Below, one piece after another: positions 35,050 through 47,689 of a stretch of DNA of 64,000 nucleotides. The translations under genes and the position numbers were made by a program. Numbering within the stretch: position 1 is the stretch's first letter; every line of letters starts with the position of its first letter. This DNA comes from Glandiceps talaboti (lineage: Eukaryota > Hemichordata > Enteropneusta > Spengelidae). Under the pieces are notes generated by a model, which had not been told where the DNA came from, searched no databases, and saw nothing but the letters and a program-made list of their open reading frames with translations. The stretch lies in contig NC_135567.1 of NCBI RefSeq assembly GCF_964340395.1, positions 13,754,591-13,818,590 on the forward strand. The letters run 5' to 3'.

Positions 35050-35965
35050 AGGTCAAGTCCAATAATCTAAGAGGTGTTGCAATCATTATTACCCCCCTCT
35101 AGGGGCTCATTGAGTGTGAAGTAGTGTGATTTTGTTCCTCTCACTCTTGGCATTTCCTCAAAAAATGTAGAATGAATAAATTTGTGCTTTTTTGGTCAGA
35201 TTTTGGTAAAATTTGTAAAGGCAAGACCACAGTCAAATTTAGTAAAGAGAAGTGTGGCAATTGTTGTAACCCCCTCTAGGGTGTTATTGAGTTTGAAGTA
35301 GTGTGATATGTACCTCTCTCTGTAACACATTATCAGAAAATTAGGCTGTAGAAATACATGCATTTTGTTAGTTTTTAGCGAAATTCAGTACAGGTAAGGT
35401 ATTAGTCAAGTCTTAAAAAAGCATGTTGCAATTGTTATTACCCCCCTCTAGGGGACTATTGAAGCTAAGTAGAGAAATTGTGTTCCGAGATCTGTTGAAG
35501 GAATGAGGATGTAGAAATTCATGAGTTTTGTCAGATTTTAGAAAAATTCTGTACAAGTAATGGTAGGATATTGGTCAAGTCTTAAAGAGAAGTGTAGCAA
35601 TTGTTATTACCCCCCTCTAGGTGATCATTGAGCCTAAGGAGATAAATTATGTTCCAGTCTTTGCCAAGATATTGGGATGTAGAAATTCACAAGTTTTGTC
35701 AGATTTTAGAAAAATTCTGTACAGGTACATGTAGGATGTATTGGTCAAGTTTAGTAAAGTGGCATGTTCATGATGTTGTAATTGTTATTACCCCCCTCTA
35801 GGGGCTATTGAGCCTAAAAAGAGAAACTGTTCCACGCTCTGTCCAGAAAATAAGGATGTAGAAACAAGTACAATATTGTCAAGTCTAAAGAGACATGTTG
35901 TAATTGTTATTACCCCCCTCTAAGGGGTTATTGAGCCTAAGTAGAGCAGATTCTTGTCTCTGTCA
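35050..35965. repeat. ~170-bp tandem repeat, 6 copies
   Basis: Each copy carries ATTGTTATTACCCCCCTCTA followed by GGGG..TATTGAGCCTAA, at about 35091, 35268, 35441, 35610, 35791 and 35912. The CCCCCCTCTAGGGG core is better conserved than the rest. Confidence 0.85.
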
Positions 35966-36439
35966 AGAATATAGCATAAAACAAAATCAATTGATCTTGA
36001 AGTGAATTTTTTTTGTGAGTAGAAATTATCATTTATAAGTATGAACCCAGAGTTTATTAACATTCAGTCTCACAAGAAAATAGCAATTTATGAGTTTTGT
36101 CAGTTTTTGGGAAAAATCAGTCCAGAATATACTTTTATACAATAATCATATTTTGCAAGAATTGGTCAGATCAGAATGGACGTTTACTCTCTCAGCAAGC
36201 AGACTATACTGTAGGCAAAGACAACATGCATTTCTGGCCACAATTACATGTTGTAGCAAAAGTGTAAAATGGGGCTTGAATCTTAATGTTGTTCCTCCCC
36301 AGTCAGAATTAATCCTATAAGTACAAGTTGGGAGAAATAAGATAAAGTCCCAGGTACTGTAAGCAGGACTACTTTAAAACAAGACCAATAAGCAAATATA
36401 CTGCCAGTTGTACATCAAGCGAACAAATATCGAGAACAC

Positions 36440-37140
36440 ACTTATTTGCAGCAACATTATTTGTAGCAATATTTGTAGCAACATTATTTGTAGCAACATT
36501 ATTTGTAGCAACATTATTTGAAGCAACATCCGTAGCAACATTTTTCGTAGTGACGTTATTTGTAGCAACATTATTTGTAGCAACATTATTTGTAGCAATA
36601 TTTGTAGCAACATTATTTGAAGCAACATCCGTAGCAACATTTTTCGTAGTGACGTTATTTGTAGCAACATTATTTGTAGCAACATTATTTGTAGCAACAT
36701 TATTCGTAGCAACATTATTTGTAGCAATATTATTCGTATTAATATTATTTGTAGCAACATTATTTGAAGCAATATTTGTAGCAACATTATTTGAAGCAAC
36801 ATCCGTAGCAACATTTTTCGTAGTGACGTTATTTGTAGCAACATTATTTGTAGCAACATTATTTGTAGCAACATTATTCGTAGCAACATTATTTGTAGCA
36901 ATATTATTCGTAGTAATATTATTTGTAGCGACGTTATTTGTAGCAATATTATTCGTAGTAATATTATTTGTAGCGACGTTATTTGTAGCGATATTATTCA
37001 TAGCAACATTATTCATAGTAATATTAATTATTATTCATAGTAACATTATTTGTAGCAACATTATTCGTAGCAACATTCGTAGCAACATTATTCGTAGCAA
37101 CAGCATTCGTAGTAATATTAATTATTATTCGTAGCAACAG
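36440..37140. repeat. 15-bp minisatellite with ~180-bp higher-order repeat
   Basis: The unit is GTAGCAACATTATTT, with 12-bp variants. A marker segment AGCAACATCCGTAGCAACAT, then TTTTCGTAGTGACG returns three times (about 36521, 36620 and 36795), so blocks of several units were amplified together. The period of 15 keeps a minus-strand frame of 215 codons (NNVAT repeats) and a + frame of 194 codons open. Neither has a non-repeat domain, and both are rejected as genes. Confidence 0.95.
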
Positions 37141-37389
37141 CATTTTGTATCCATCATTGGTACAAATTGTCATTCTAGTCAATATTACAAAATGTAGGTT
37201 TCCCTGTGGTGTTGAGGTTATATCATGACTATTTTAAAATATGTCTGTGTCTAACAATACAACATATCACAGGTTTGTAATCCGATCGTAATCCGGTCGT
37301 AGGTTGTAATTCTATGCCGAGTGGATTATGTAGATGTATTATTGATTGCTAAATCTTTAATCCTATGTAGACAGATTGACTTGGTCATC

Positions 37390-38485
37390 TTGATCTGATG
37401 GCGCTGACAACCCTTGAGGGAACAATGATGAACCAAATGGAATTGTTGTATCGAGCAGTTAAGAACGTGTATGACGTGTAGAATATAGCCCTGAGAATGT
37501 CAAGTCGTCCTGGGAACAGTAATGAATCAAATGGAATTGTTGTAACTTGTATTGGGCAAGTACAAATGTGTACGACATGTAGAAATAAGCCGTGAGATTG
37601 TCAATTCGTACTGGGAACAGTTGTAACTTTTATTTAGCAGTTACAAATGTGTATAACATTTACAATATTGTCCCGGAAAAGTAGTTGCTTGTACTTGGAA
37701 CAGTCGCAGGTAAACCAAAGGGGAATGTTGTATTGATCTGGTACAAATGTGTATGACATTTACCGGTAGAATGTTATCCCTGAAAAGTAGTCATTCGTAC
37801 CCAGGGAACATTGATGTAACAAATGGAATTGTTGTAACTTGTATCGAGCAGTTACAAATAAATGTGTACAACATGTAGAATATTGTCTCTGAAAAATAGT
37901 CACTTGTACTGAGAAATGATGACCCAAATGGAATTGTTGTAACTTGTATTGCGGCGGTACAAATGTGTATAACATTTACAATATTGTCCCTGAAAAGTAG
38001 TTGCTTGTACTTGGAACAGTCACAGGTAAACCAAACAAGAATGTTGTATTGATCAGGTACAAATGTGTATGACATTTACCGGTAGAATGTTGTCCCTGAA
38101 AAGTAGTCACTTGTACCCAGGGAATATTGATATACCCGCTGGGAAAGTTGAAGCCAGCCTTTACAAACGTGTTCTACATGTAGAAATAGAGTCCTCGTGT
38201 CGTCAAGTTGTACGGGGAACAGTGATGACCAAGGGAAAGTTGATTTAAAGACATGTACTACATGACAATATTGTCTCTGACAAGTAGTCAATTTGAACGG
38301 AAAAGTAGTCACTCGTACCCAGAAATATAGCCCTCATGTCGTCAAGTCATACTGGAAACAGTGATGACCAAAGGGAAAGTTGAATTGAATAGTTATAGAC
38401 ATGTACTACATGACAATATTGTCTCTGACAAGTAGTCAATTTGAACTTGGAACAGGGATGAATCAAATGAAATTGTTGAATTTAG
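37390..38485. repeat. Degenerate ~100-bp tandem repeat, about 10 copies
   Basis: Copies share CAAATGGAATTGTTGTAACT, CAGTTACAAATGTGTA(C/T)A and GTAGTCACTTGTAC(C/T)-like boxes. Frames here are by-products. Confidence 0.75.
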
Positions 38486-38514
38486 TTACAAATGCGTACG
38501 ACGTGTTAGTAATA

Positions 38515-38631
38515 TAGGGTAGAGAAAGCAAGAAAGAGGGAGATAAAGTGAGGTTAACATAGACAGGTGAGAATAATTGATTTGAGAGACAGAGAGAGGA
38601 GAAAATATGCCGCCATTTTGAACTAGAAGCA

Positions 38632-38706
<75 letters not shown>

Positions 38707-38925
38707 GGGGGTGGGTTAGAGAAATTAAGAAAAGGAGTAAAGAGGCTAACATTGGCAGGTGAGAATAATTTAATTAATAGACAGGGAGAGAAGAAAATAT
38801 ATTGCTAGAAGCAGTGTTTTTGGGAGGAGAAAAGGGGTAACAGGCTAAGATTGACGGGTGTCATGAGAATAATTGATTTACGAGACAGGAAACTAAGAAA
38901 ATATGCCGGCCACTTTGAACTAGAA
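38515..38925. repeat. ~120-bp repeat (3 copies) with an embedded (TG)n tract
   Basis: GGTGAGAATAATTGATTT, AGAGGAGAAAATATGC and GAACTAGAAGCA recur. The TG microsatellite is at 38635-38703. A minus-strand ATGGCGGC lies at 38608-38620. Confidence 0.8.
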
Positions 38926-39334
38926 ACAATCATTTGTGTGCAGTGTTTACCAATCAAAGTAAAAATCCAATTATAACACAGTAATAAAGTATATTCTCTT
39001 CAAACATACCATTACATGCCCTGTTTGTTTGTAATTATAGCGGCCAATTATTGATGTCACCTCAGTGAACTTGATTGACAAGTTATAGAAACTATTATGA
39101 TATTGGATTTGATAAAACCATTCAGCATTTTTGCAGTGAAGTTCATCTTTTTTATGGCCTGCGGGTAAAATTTAAGAAAAACAACAGAACGTCAACTTAA
39201 TTATGGAATTGACTTTGGCAATGTAACTGAATGAAAATTTAATTTAAAAAATAAATATGCGATCCTTGTATCAAAAACGTTCATTTGTAAATATTTATAA
39301 TCCTAGTTGGTTTTGGATTATTAGCTTATTTGCG

Positions 39335-39509
39335 TTAGTCTAGTTCCTGACGGACCGTATTCCAATTTTACACTCGCGTTATCGTCATACTTTTTGGTCT
39401 AGTCAATCAATTAATGCCTCAAATAAAAAGATTGACTAGAGGTTAAGTATGAAGATAACGCTAGTGTAAAATCAGAATACGTCCGTCCGTCCGTCAGGAA
39501 CTAGACTAA
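39335..39509. mobile_element. Foldback element with ~75-bp inverted arms
   Basis: TTAGTCTAGTTCCTGACGGA at the left is mirrored by GTCCGTCAGGAACTAGACTAA at the right. Similarity continues inward through TTTTACACTCGCGTTATC and GATAACGCTAGTGTAAAA to GTCTAGTCAATC and GATTGACTAG. The centre is about 20 bp. The right arm has gained an extra CCGT run. No coding sequence. Confidence 0.85.
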
Positions 39510-39689
39510 TTTGCATAGTGATACAGATTGTTTTCTATACTACCAAATTGTCAGTCAGAATTGCATTGACACTACTTGTATTACTACACCGTAAATAATC
39601 ACTTTCAAATTTTAAATAAACAGAGAACGGAGTCATTGGGAGCTTAACGCCCTTGTTGACACTAGCTATTTATCGTACTTCGTCCAATG

Positions 39690-40470
39690 ACTTTGGTCTG
39701 TTTGTTTGAAATTTTAATGTGATAATTTGAGATCTACGTGCCATACAAACTGCTAGTATGTTGTCTGATGACTTTGTCCTCCTATTAATTGTAACCGCAA
39801 CAAAGTATAAGTTATGCCGTTATACGACTAAATTCAGACGCCCGTATAAGCTTGTCTGATGACGTCATCCTATCAGTTTAATCGTAACGTGATAATTTAT
39901 GTGGTATATTAAAGCAAGATTGATCTGCCGTACGAAATAATTCTGAAAGCTTCGTCAGATCTTCGTAAGTTTAATCGTTACGTGTGATTATTTGTATGAT
40001 AGTACAACTAGATTTACACGCCCGTACACGCTGATAGTACGACCAGATTTATACGCCCGTACACGCTGATAGTACGCAGTGTGATGACTTCGTTCTAACG
40101 TTATTCACAATGTGATAATTTAGGCCATCATTGAACTAGATGGCCATACCATATAAAATAATTCAGAAAACGTCGTTGGAACGTGCCAAGTTTAATTGTA
40201 ACTTCTAATTACTTTTTGTCATTTTACGACCAGATTTACACGCCCGTGCGAAATGATAGCACACAGTCTGATAACTCTGTCGTAAGTTCATTCACAAAGT
40301 GTAATAATTTATGCCGTGATACAACTAGCTGGACATACGGTACAAAATAACGCTGATGACTTCCTGGAATCTTTCTAAGTTTAATTGTAACGTGGTTATT
40401 TATGTCTTTATTTGGCCAGATGGACACGCCCGTAATATCTAATAATACTTAGTTGGATGACTTCGTCTGC
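39690..40470. repeat. Degenerate repeat with ACACGCCCGTA motif
   Basis: TTTA(C/T)ACGCCCGTACAC-like, GTGATAATTTATG-like and GATGACTTCGTC-like boxes recur at irregular spacing. Confidence 0.6.
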
Positions 40471-41240
40471 TGGCAGTCAACCATTTTACAACTTGATGAG
40501 GGAAAGTTCAGCCAAGTGAAATGTTAGAGATAGGCAGATCACTGATGTCATCGAACTTAATACTTTCTATAACCCATGCTGTATTCCATTCATGATTCAC
40601 TCAATCTTTTTCACAGACCAGTGGTTTTTTACCGTATTTCGAGTTTTGAAAACTGATGTTGTAGTGTACCATTATAAGGTCATCGCTGATTTTTTGCTCT
40701 GATGTGCAAGAAATGTGATTGAGTACCGTTATGTGGTTCTGAAACCTTTTTTTCATAAATGTGATTTTTTGCGTTTTACAAATTGTATTTCATGCAGGTG
40801 TATTGGAAACATGCCATTTTTTTTGTACTGATGTAGTAGAAAAGTTAAAGTTAGAATTTTGTCCTCTGTGTTTTACGTACATGAAGGTAATTCTAAAACT
40901 TACTTAAAAAAATCGAATAAAAAATGTAAAATGACAATTGAACAAAAAGTCATGATTGAATGAGTCATTAAAAAATCATTTCTGGCTGTGAAATAAACAA
41001 AGTGTGAATCCTGTACAAACAATGCTTAATTAACTCATTTCAATGCTACCCAGCCCACTCCTCCCAACAAATTAAAGACTAATTAAAAATTTCGTTATCA
41101 AATTTCAAGTTTATTTTTAGATGTCTAAATATTTCTAGTTGATAGTTTTCATCAGTGTATTGTCAAAATATGAGTGGAATTAATTTGTCAGAAAAGGACA
41201 AGTGCATGTACATGTATGATGTACACAAACACTAGATTTT
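40471..41240. other. AT-rich non-coding stretch
   Basis: No supported feature. Confidence 0.6.
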
Positions 41241-43095
41241 CAACAACTAAAGATTTTAATTCTGACTCATGACTAAAAATAATCTAAAAATGTTAAAAAT
41301 ATTTCAAATTTTCGGAACTATTTTGGACTAAAGTGATTTGTAGTTCCTTTTTGAAACGATATTTCTCAAAATAGACTCTTTTCACTAATTATTTCATGAT
41401 AAAATGATTTGGTCTTGGTAGTAACCGACAACATTACTGTTCATCGATCCTTCAAATTGATATTTATAAATTTTGGTTGCAGAAAAAATTTCATATTACA
41501 TCTTAAAGTTAGACTAGATTACTTTGGATTGATTTTTGAAAATGTTATTTGTTAAAATAAAAAAAAAAATAGTGTCAAATTGCAAAATAATATGATAATT
41601 GTAGTAATCATATACAAGTTATCTTTATTGATGTACCAAAAATAGTTATTTTGGCTCACTTTTTGAACAAGGTGATTTTGAATTGAATGCTCGAAATGTT
41701 ATCTGTCTAAATGATTATGAACGGTGTCCAATTGTGGATTGATATGATCAAACAACATAATTATAAAATGTCCCCAAAGATTCAACAAAAATTGTTGTTT
41801 GCCCAAAAGATTTCACACATTTTATCTCACTTTTGGACAAGATTAACTTTAAATTGAACTCTCAACACATATCTATCAAAATGAGAATAACTCATTGTCA
41901 GTGTATTGGGATTTTATCAAATGATATAATTATAAACTATCCCCATAGAGTCAACAAAAATTATTGTTTTGCCCTAAAAACTTCACACATTTTATCTCAC
42001 TTTTGGACAAGATTAACTTTAAATTGAACTCTCAAAATATATTTGTCAAAATGAGAATAACTCATTGTCTATGTATTGAGATTTTATCAAATGACATATT
42101 TATAAACTATCCCCAAAAATTCACCAAAAATTGTTGTTTGCCCGAAAAAAATTACACATTTTATCTCACCTTTGGATAAGATTAACTTTAAATTGAACTC
42201 TCAAAATATATTTGTCAAAATGAGAATAACTCATTGTCTGTTTATTGAGATTTTATCAAATATCATATTTCTAAACTATCCCCAAAGATTTACCAAAAAT
42301 TGTTGTTTGCCCAAAAAAATTTATCACACTTTATCTCATTTTGGATGAGATAACTAAATTGTGATCTCTAAACAGTATTTATGAAATGAATATAAAACAT
42401 AACTTATCTAATTATTAACATATGGTTATTTGATATAATTTTAAGATCATTAACGATTTCCCACAAATTGTTTTTTGTCCCAGAAGTTCTCATATTTTAT
42501 CTCATTTTTAGACGAGATAACTTTGAATTGATCTCTCAAAAGCATTACCTGTCAAAATAAGAAAAAAAAATGGTTTATTTTTAATGGCACATTATGTTAG
42601 ACTACACCCACTGCATGATTTAACAAATCCTTGTCTAAAATTCTCCAATTGTTGTTTTTGCATTGCACAGTCAAAACATTATTTGTCAAAATCAAATAAA
42701 GTGTGTCAGATTTATACAGTGATATGATTGAATGACATATCTTGAATTTTATTTAACAAAAAATCTTGGATTTAAAAAAAAAAATCTTGTTGAATCTCAA
42801 TTTTGGATAAAACCATTTCCAATTGCTCGTTTGAAATATTATATTATAATATTTGAATTGCACCCTTGGAATGTTATTTGTCAAAATTAGAACAAAAATG
42901 TGTCTCTATATTGATATGATCGAACAACATATAATTGGTAACTATCTCAAAATTTTGTTCAAAAAAAAAATTGTAAAATTATGTCTCACTTTTGGATACA
43001 ATTATTTTGAATTGCGCTGTTGAAATATCATTTGTCAAAATAAGAATAAAACTGTGTCATAATAAAGTGATTTGGTCTTTGTGGTAACCGAACGA
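41241..43095. repeat. ~170-bp tandem repeat, about 10 copies, best preserved at 41.8-42.3 kb
   Basis: CTTTTGGACAAGATTAACTT, then TAAATTGAACTCTCAA recurs exactly 170 bp apart at 41830, 42000 and 42170, with older diverged copies on both sides. Short + frames at 41833-42179 are by-products. Confidence 0.85.
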
Positions 43096-44540
43096 CATGA
43101 TTGCATTTTTTATAGCCTCACAAATCAAACATCACATCACTGACACAGCTGACACCCCTAGTGTTAAAGTGGTCAAGTCTCAAAATAACCCAATCCAAAT
43201 GAGGGAAATAAGATTTAAATAGTTTGCCTTGATGGCTGTGTCATCTGGTGAGCAAATAGGACGACCCATCATGCAATACATTGAAGACTAAACACACTTG
43301 TAAAAAAAACGTCACTTGTAAACTACTGTGGTACCACAACAAGCATATGAAGTCCCTGGCTACTTATTCTGCCATTTTTTTGAAGTGGTTCTCAAACGTC
43401 GAACTATTGGAGTGAAATTTATTCGCTGACAATACTCAAGTGCAAAGACTTTGCAGTTGTTTTGCTGGTCACTTGTTTGAGTGATACAGCGTTATCCAGC
43501 GTTATCTCGGAGTAACATCATTTTGTCAACTTTGGAGATCTATAGATTGAACACTGCAGCATTCAGGTCTTGGAGTTTCATCATTTTGTTAATTATCATT
43601 GGATTTTCTTCGCTTCAGTCCTTCACTTTGAAGATATTCCAGAATCTAGGATTATCTACATGAATACCTGTTAAATACCTCGGAGTAAATAATTTTACAA
43701 TCTTTCGAAATTTGACATTTTTTTTGCAATATTTGCTCACAAAATTCAAATTTACAACACTTCTGAAATCACAAAACTTTAGCAGTGCTACAATTTGTGA
43801 CCAAAAACCTCAAAATTTACAACAATTTGTAAAATAATATAATTTCAGTATTACATAGCAGCTGACAGGGAAATAAAAAAATTAACAATTTTACAAAAAA
43901 AAAAAATTTTATGAAAAAAACCTGAAATAGAGAATTCTTTTTAGTAAAAATCTAAAAACTGGTTAAAAATTGTGCACAAATCTTCCAAATTTAGTGAATT
44001 TTTTTTGAAAAATGACTAATTTTTTGTCAAATTTGTAACTGAGCTGAAAGTGTCGTCTGATACTTTGATTTAGCTAACCATACGTGGGGGTATTAAAGTT
44101 TATTATTGTCGACATAGCTAATTGTTTCTTTTACAATATACAAGCATTTATTCTGATTGACTACGTTCAAAAGACGACAAATAGTGGTCATTTATTACAA
44201 AAATTGGTATTGTTGGAAGATTTTATGATTATACAAATTATCCTCTAGGGCAGGACATTAGTATTGAGTGAAAACATTGCATAGCCGTTAAAAAGAGCTG
44301 TTATTGTTGTTTGTCCATCAGGGCAGAGATTAGAATTGAATGACAACATTTCGTTAGACTTAAAAAAGAGTTCATATTGTTCAGCCATCTGGTTGTTAGA
44401 TAGTTGGGGAGTCTTACGCCGGAGACGTCACCGAGCTGTCTATGGCTCTGTCTGTAGATTCTGTATTATGATCACATACATCGTCGGTCACTGCATTCTG
44501 AGTAAGTTGAAGCTCAGTTCCTGTTCTAGCCAGTCTGTGA
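43096..44540. other. Non-coding stretch upstream of the alternative exon
   Basis: Frames at 43481-43663 and 44336-44545 have no known domain. The 44400-44520 part (CTTACGCCGGAGACGTCACC) looks richer in G+C and carries a CRE-like ACGTCA, so it could be promoter or 5' untranslated sequence. Confidence 0.35.
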
Positions 44541-44665
44541 CTTAGCTCACATCTCTTGCCAGCCGATACTTCACTTACAACTCTTACCAGCCGACACTTT
44601 ACTCATATTTCTCGCCAGTCGACATCTACATTCTCATCTCTCGCCGGTCTGCGTGATTCCCATCC
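44541..44665. repeat. ~28-bp short tandem repeat, 4 copies
   Basis: CTCTTGCCAGCCGATACTTC, CTCTTACCAGCCGACACTTT, TCTCGCCAGTCGACATCTAC and CTCTCGCCGGTCTGCG follow one another. Confidence 0.8.
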
Positions 44666-45418
44666 TTTCGCCATCTTTACACCAGACTGTGATAAGCTGA
44701 AATTTTATACTTTTTTTCCTGGACTTTATCATCATTCCTGAACTCTGGTAATATTGGAATACTTCACCTCTTTACAAGTAAGGCTTTTCCAGGATTCATT
44801 CATTGTTCCGTTTGGTTTTCCCTACATTTTGCAAAAACACCCCATCGACCTATACTACTTTTTCCCAACTAGATTTTTCTTGTACCTCAAAAGACGTTAA
44901 ATCATCTTTAAAATTGACAAGGAAATATTTTTCCAGTATTCCTAGTTTTCCTTGATAGTCGTCAAATTTTCCAGAATCTATCCAATACTGTGAATGTTTT
45001 CCGTAGGATATATCTGACACTACCTCATGGCTACTATTAATTATTAGTTGTCAGATTGGAAAAAGCTCTAGCCGTAAAAACGATACTGAGAACAGTTCAT
45101 CGAACATAGTTTGCTGTCTGCAGTGTATGAATTATAGAACCTGTATGGACATTCTACCATCACTGTCTAGTTTCAAGAACAAAGCTTAACATAAATCCAC
45201 TTCAGAAATCAGGAATTTTTTCACTTTATGAATTGAACTTTGCACGTACGACAAATAGTCAAAACTCAGTCGAACACTTATTTTCCTTATTGGATGACTG
45301 CTTTATTTGCCAAATTCCGTTGGATGTAGTCTTAGCAGTGTTGGACGTTGCTGTTACTCTAATAAACTCAATTTTACCATGGTAATATAATTGTCGGATT
45401 CGGATCTTAATTACTGAC
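44666..45418. other. Putative 5' flank or leader of the alternative MCC exon
   Basis: No TATA box recognised. A donor-like CAAGTAAGG at about 44777 and an acceptor-like TCTTAGCAG at about 45337 would allow a spliced untranslated leader, but this is inference from short motifs. Confidence 0.3.
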
Positions 45419-45562
45419 ATGTTTGAGCCGGATAAATCTTGGAGTCCGTATTCTCCACGGAGTATAAGAAGGATTAAATCTCATGATATGTGGAATACTA
45501 GCACAGGAACGGAATTTTCCTCGGATTCGGAAGACTCCAGTCTTGACTCGATCCCAGAAAGG
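45419..45562 (+). CDS. MCC: Probable alternative first coding exon of MCC (short isoform N-terminus)
   Basis: An ATG at 45419 follows an in-frame TAA at 45383-45385. It opens 48 codons (MFEPDKSWSPYSPRSIRRIK, then a Ser/Asp/Glu-rich stretch ending DSSLDSIPER) before a strong donor, AGG|GTAAGA, at 45563. The composition is charged and Ser-rich with varied codon use, unlike the repeat-derived frames around it. The exon lies on the MCC strand, downstream of the long-isoform exons, and ends in phase 0. It would therefore join in frame to the coiled-coil exon that also receives the phase-0 exon ending at 9140. Vertebrate MCC has a short isoform starting at an alternative first exon in this place; the residues here do not resemble the human short leader. 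It could instead be the first exon of an unrelated nested gene. No TATA box or defined transcription start was recognised. Confidence 0.6.
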
Positions 45563-45689
45563 GTAAGAAACATCACTCTGCTAAATGTTTTTATAAATAT
45601 TTTCAGTTTATTAAATTGTAATGAATGAATTTTGTGACTGAACTATAGATTTTACCTCTTCATTTTCAATGCAGAAAAAAAACTTGTTA

Positions 45690-46320
45690 TTCAGAATTTT
45701 CATGAAAGAATTACTTTTGTTTCAAAATTTTGGTACTAGTTGACCAACAATAATTATTTCCATGATTCCAGTCTAAAAATCAGTTGAAATTTGACAAAAT
45801 TCCAGAAAAACAAGAATTTGTAGTCAAGTTATTTTGGCAGGAATTTGTATAAAACATCTGAGGGATTATTAAGTTTGATATAAAAGTGTTTATATGATCA
45901 ATAAAGATCATTTCTATAATTCCAGGCTAAATTTAAGTTAAAATTTGACAATAATAACTGAAAAATAAGAATTTTTAGACAACTAATTTGGCGAGAATTT
46001 GTTTCTAAAGCTTTTGTGCATAGAGTGTTCATTTTGTAAAAGTGGCATCCAGTGTATGTGTTCAAAATATCATTTGTGTGATTCTAGTCCAAAATAAAGT
46101 TTCAGTCTGTCGAAAATTAATGGAAAAACAAGAATTTTTAGACAATAATTTTGGCGGGAATTTGTTTCTTATTTAATTTATAAAAGTCTTATACACTTTT
46201 TGTGATCAATAAACATTATTTTTATCATTTCAAACTAAAATTAAGTTGAAATTTGACAAAAAATTACAGAAAAGCTAGAATTTTTGGACGATAATTTTGG
46301 CGAGAATATATTTGATACTG
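45690..46320. repeat. TTTCCCGCC-type repeat family, reverse orientation (block 4), 4 copies
   Basis: Units with CCAGTCTAAAAAT-like, AACAAGAATTTTTAGACAA-like and ATTTTGGCGGGAATTTG-like boxes repeat at about 150-170-bp spacing, the clearest GGCGGGAA being at 46151. They start about 130 bp after the alternative exon. Confidence 0.75.
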
Positions 46321-46379
46321 AAGAGGTTAATGTCGGGTGTTGTCTAGATTAATAGGCTGTAATGAAAAACAAGGTCACA

Positions 46380-47340
46380 GATTAAAACTGTGAAGTCCCT
46401 CCAGGCAAAATGCAAATACTACAATATTGGAAAAGGGTCTTCAGTGAACGAATGAACGAACGAATGAATTGTGAGAATTTCTTCATTTTTCAACATTTTC
46501 TGAAAATTAAATACAATAGTGAAATTTTTGAAAAGGGTGAACGAAACTGGATTTTTTCATCTCAACATGTTTTCTAGAAAATGCAAAAAGTGAAATTTAG
46601 AGAATGATTTCTGTGAATGTATTTTTTCATCTTTTACTATTCTCCTACAAAATACAACATAGCAATTTTAGAAAAAGGTAACCAAAAAAAAAAATATGTA
46701 AAACTTTTGTCAAAGAAAACGGAATATATGTTCATCTTTCAACATAGTTCCTGCAAAATGGAAATAAGAAAAGGGTGTCCTGTGAACAAACTCTGAATTT
46801 TTTTCTCTCAATATGTTTTTAACGAAAATATTTCAACGAATAGTTGGACACATTGTCATGCTGGTTTATTTTCATTCAAAATGTTTGCCACAAAATGAAA
46901 AAAATAAATAAAAATAACAAAAAGTTCCATTTTCGTATCAATCTACATAATTTGTTAACAAGTGCAGTAGGTTCAAATTCTAGCTTCAAAATATTTAAAT
47001 CAAAATTTATTTCAAAGCAGCGTTTTTTTTCTTCAGAAGTTTCTTTTTAATAAAGAATGAACCATTTCTACTATTTCATTGAATTACCTTCTCTTTACAA
47101 GATTTAAATTCCAGCTTCAAAAACATTTAAAATCAAAATTCAAAAAAAAATTGAACACCATGTCGTTCAAAGCACTATTTTTTGATAAAAAATTCTTTTA
47201 AATAAAGAATGAAGCATTTCTGAATTGCTTTTTCTCTACAAGGTTCAAATTCTAGTCACAAATATATTGTGAATCTAATTTGTCAAAAAAAATATGGAAT
47301 GACATATCGTTCAAAGCAATGTTTCAAAAAAAATTTCAAA
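46380..47340. repeat. Degenerate AT-rich repeats
   Basis: Two loose families: GTGAACGAA..TTTTTTCATCTCAACAT at 46450-46830, and GGTTCAAATTCTAGCTTC, then AAAATTTAAATC-like at 46960-47340. Confidence 0.55.
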
Positions 47341-47689
47341 TTACAAAAGAATGAAACGTTTTTTGCACTTTGGGTTGTAATGTAATGTAATTTGGTTGTG
47401 ACACATCTTTAATAGGTTTTGAACTTAAAAGGTGAGATTTGAGCGTAATAGGTAGGTGTTTGAAAGACTTGAACACAACATAAAAGGGCGTTCTTCTTAT
47501 CTTTCTGCTGACAATGTTGTTTGTATTACTCATTCTGTGTACATGAACTGGACATGTTTGCAAGCATTGTACTACTAAAAGATACAGTGATAAGACAGAG
47601 GTGAAAGGTTAAAGGTCAAAGTTGATGTCTTCATTTTTCATGGTACCCATGCACAAGCTATCAGAACTTCACCCTGCTGTGTTTTACAG

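Noticed and set aside
36369-37134. Long frames on both strands (NNVAT and FVATL repeats)
   Set aside because: Products of a 15-bp repeat without stops; overlapping frames are equally open on both strands.
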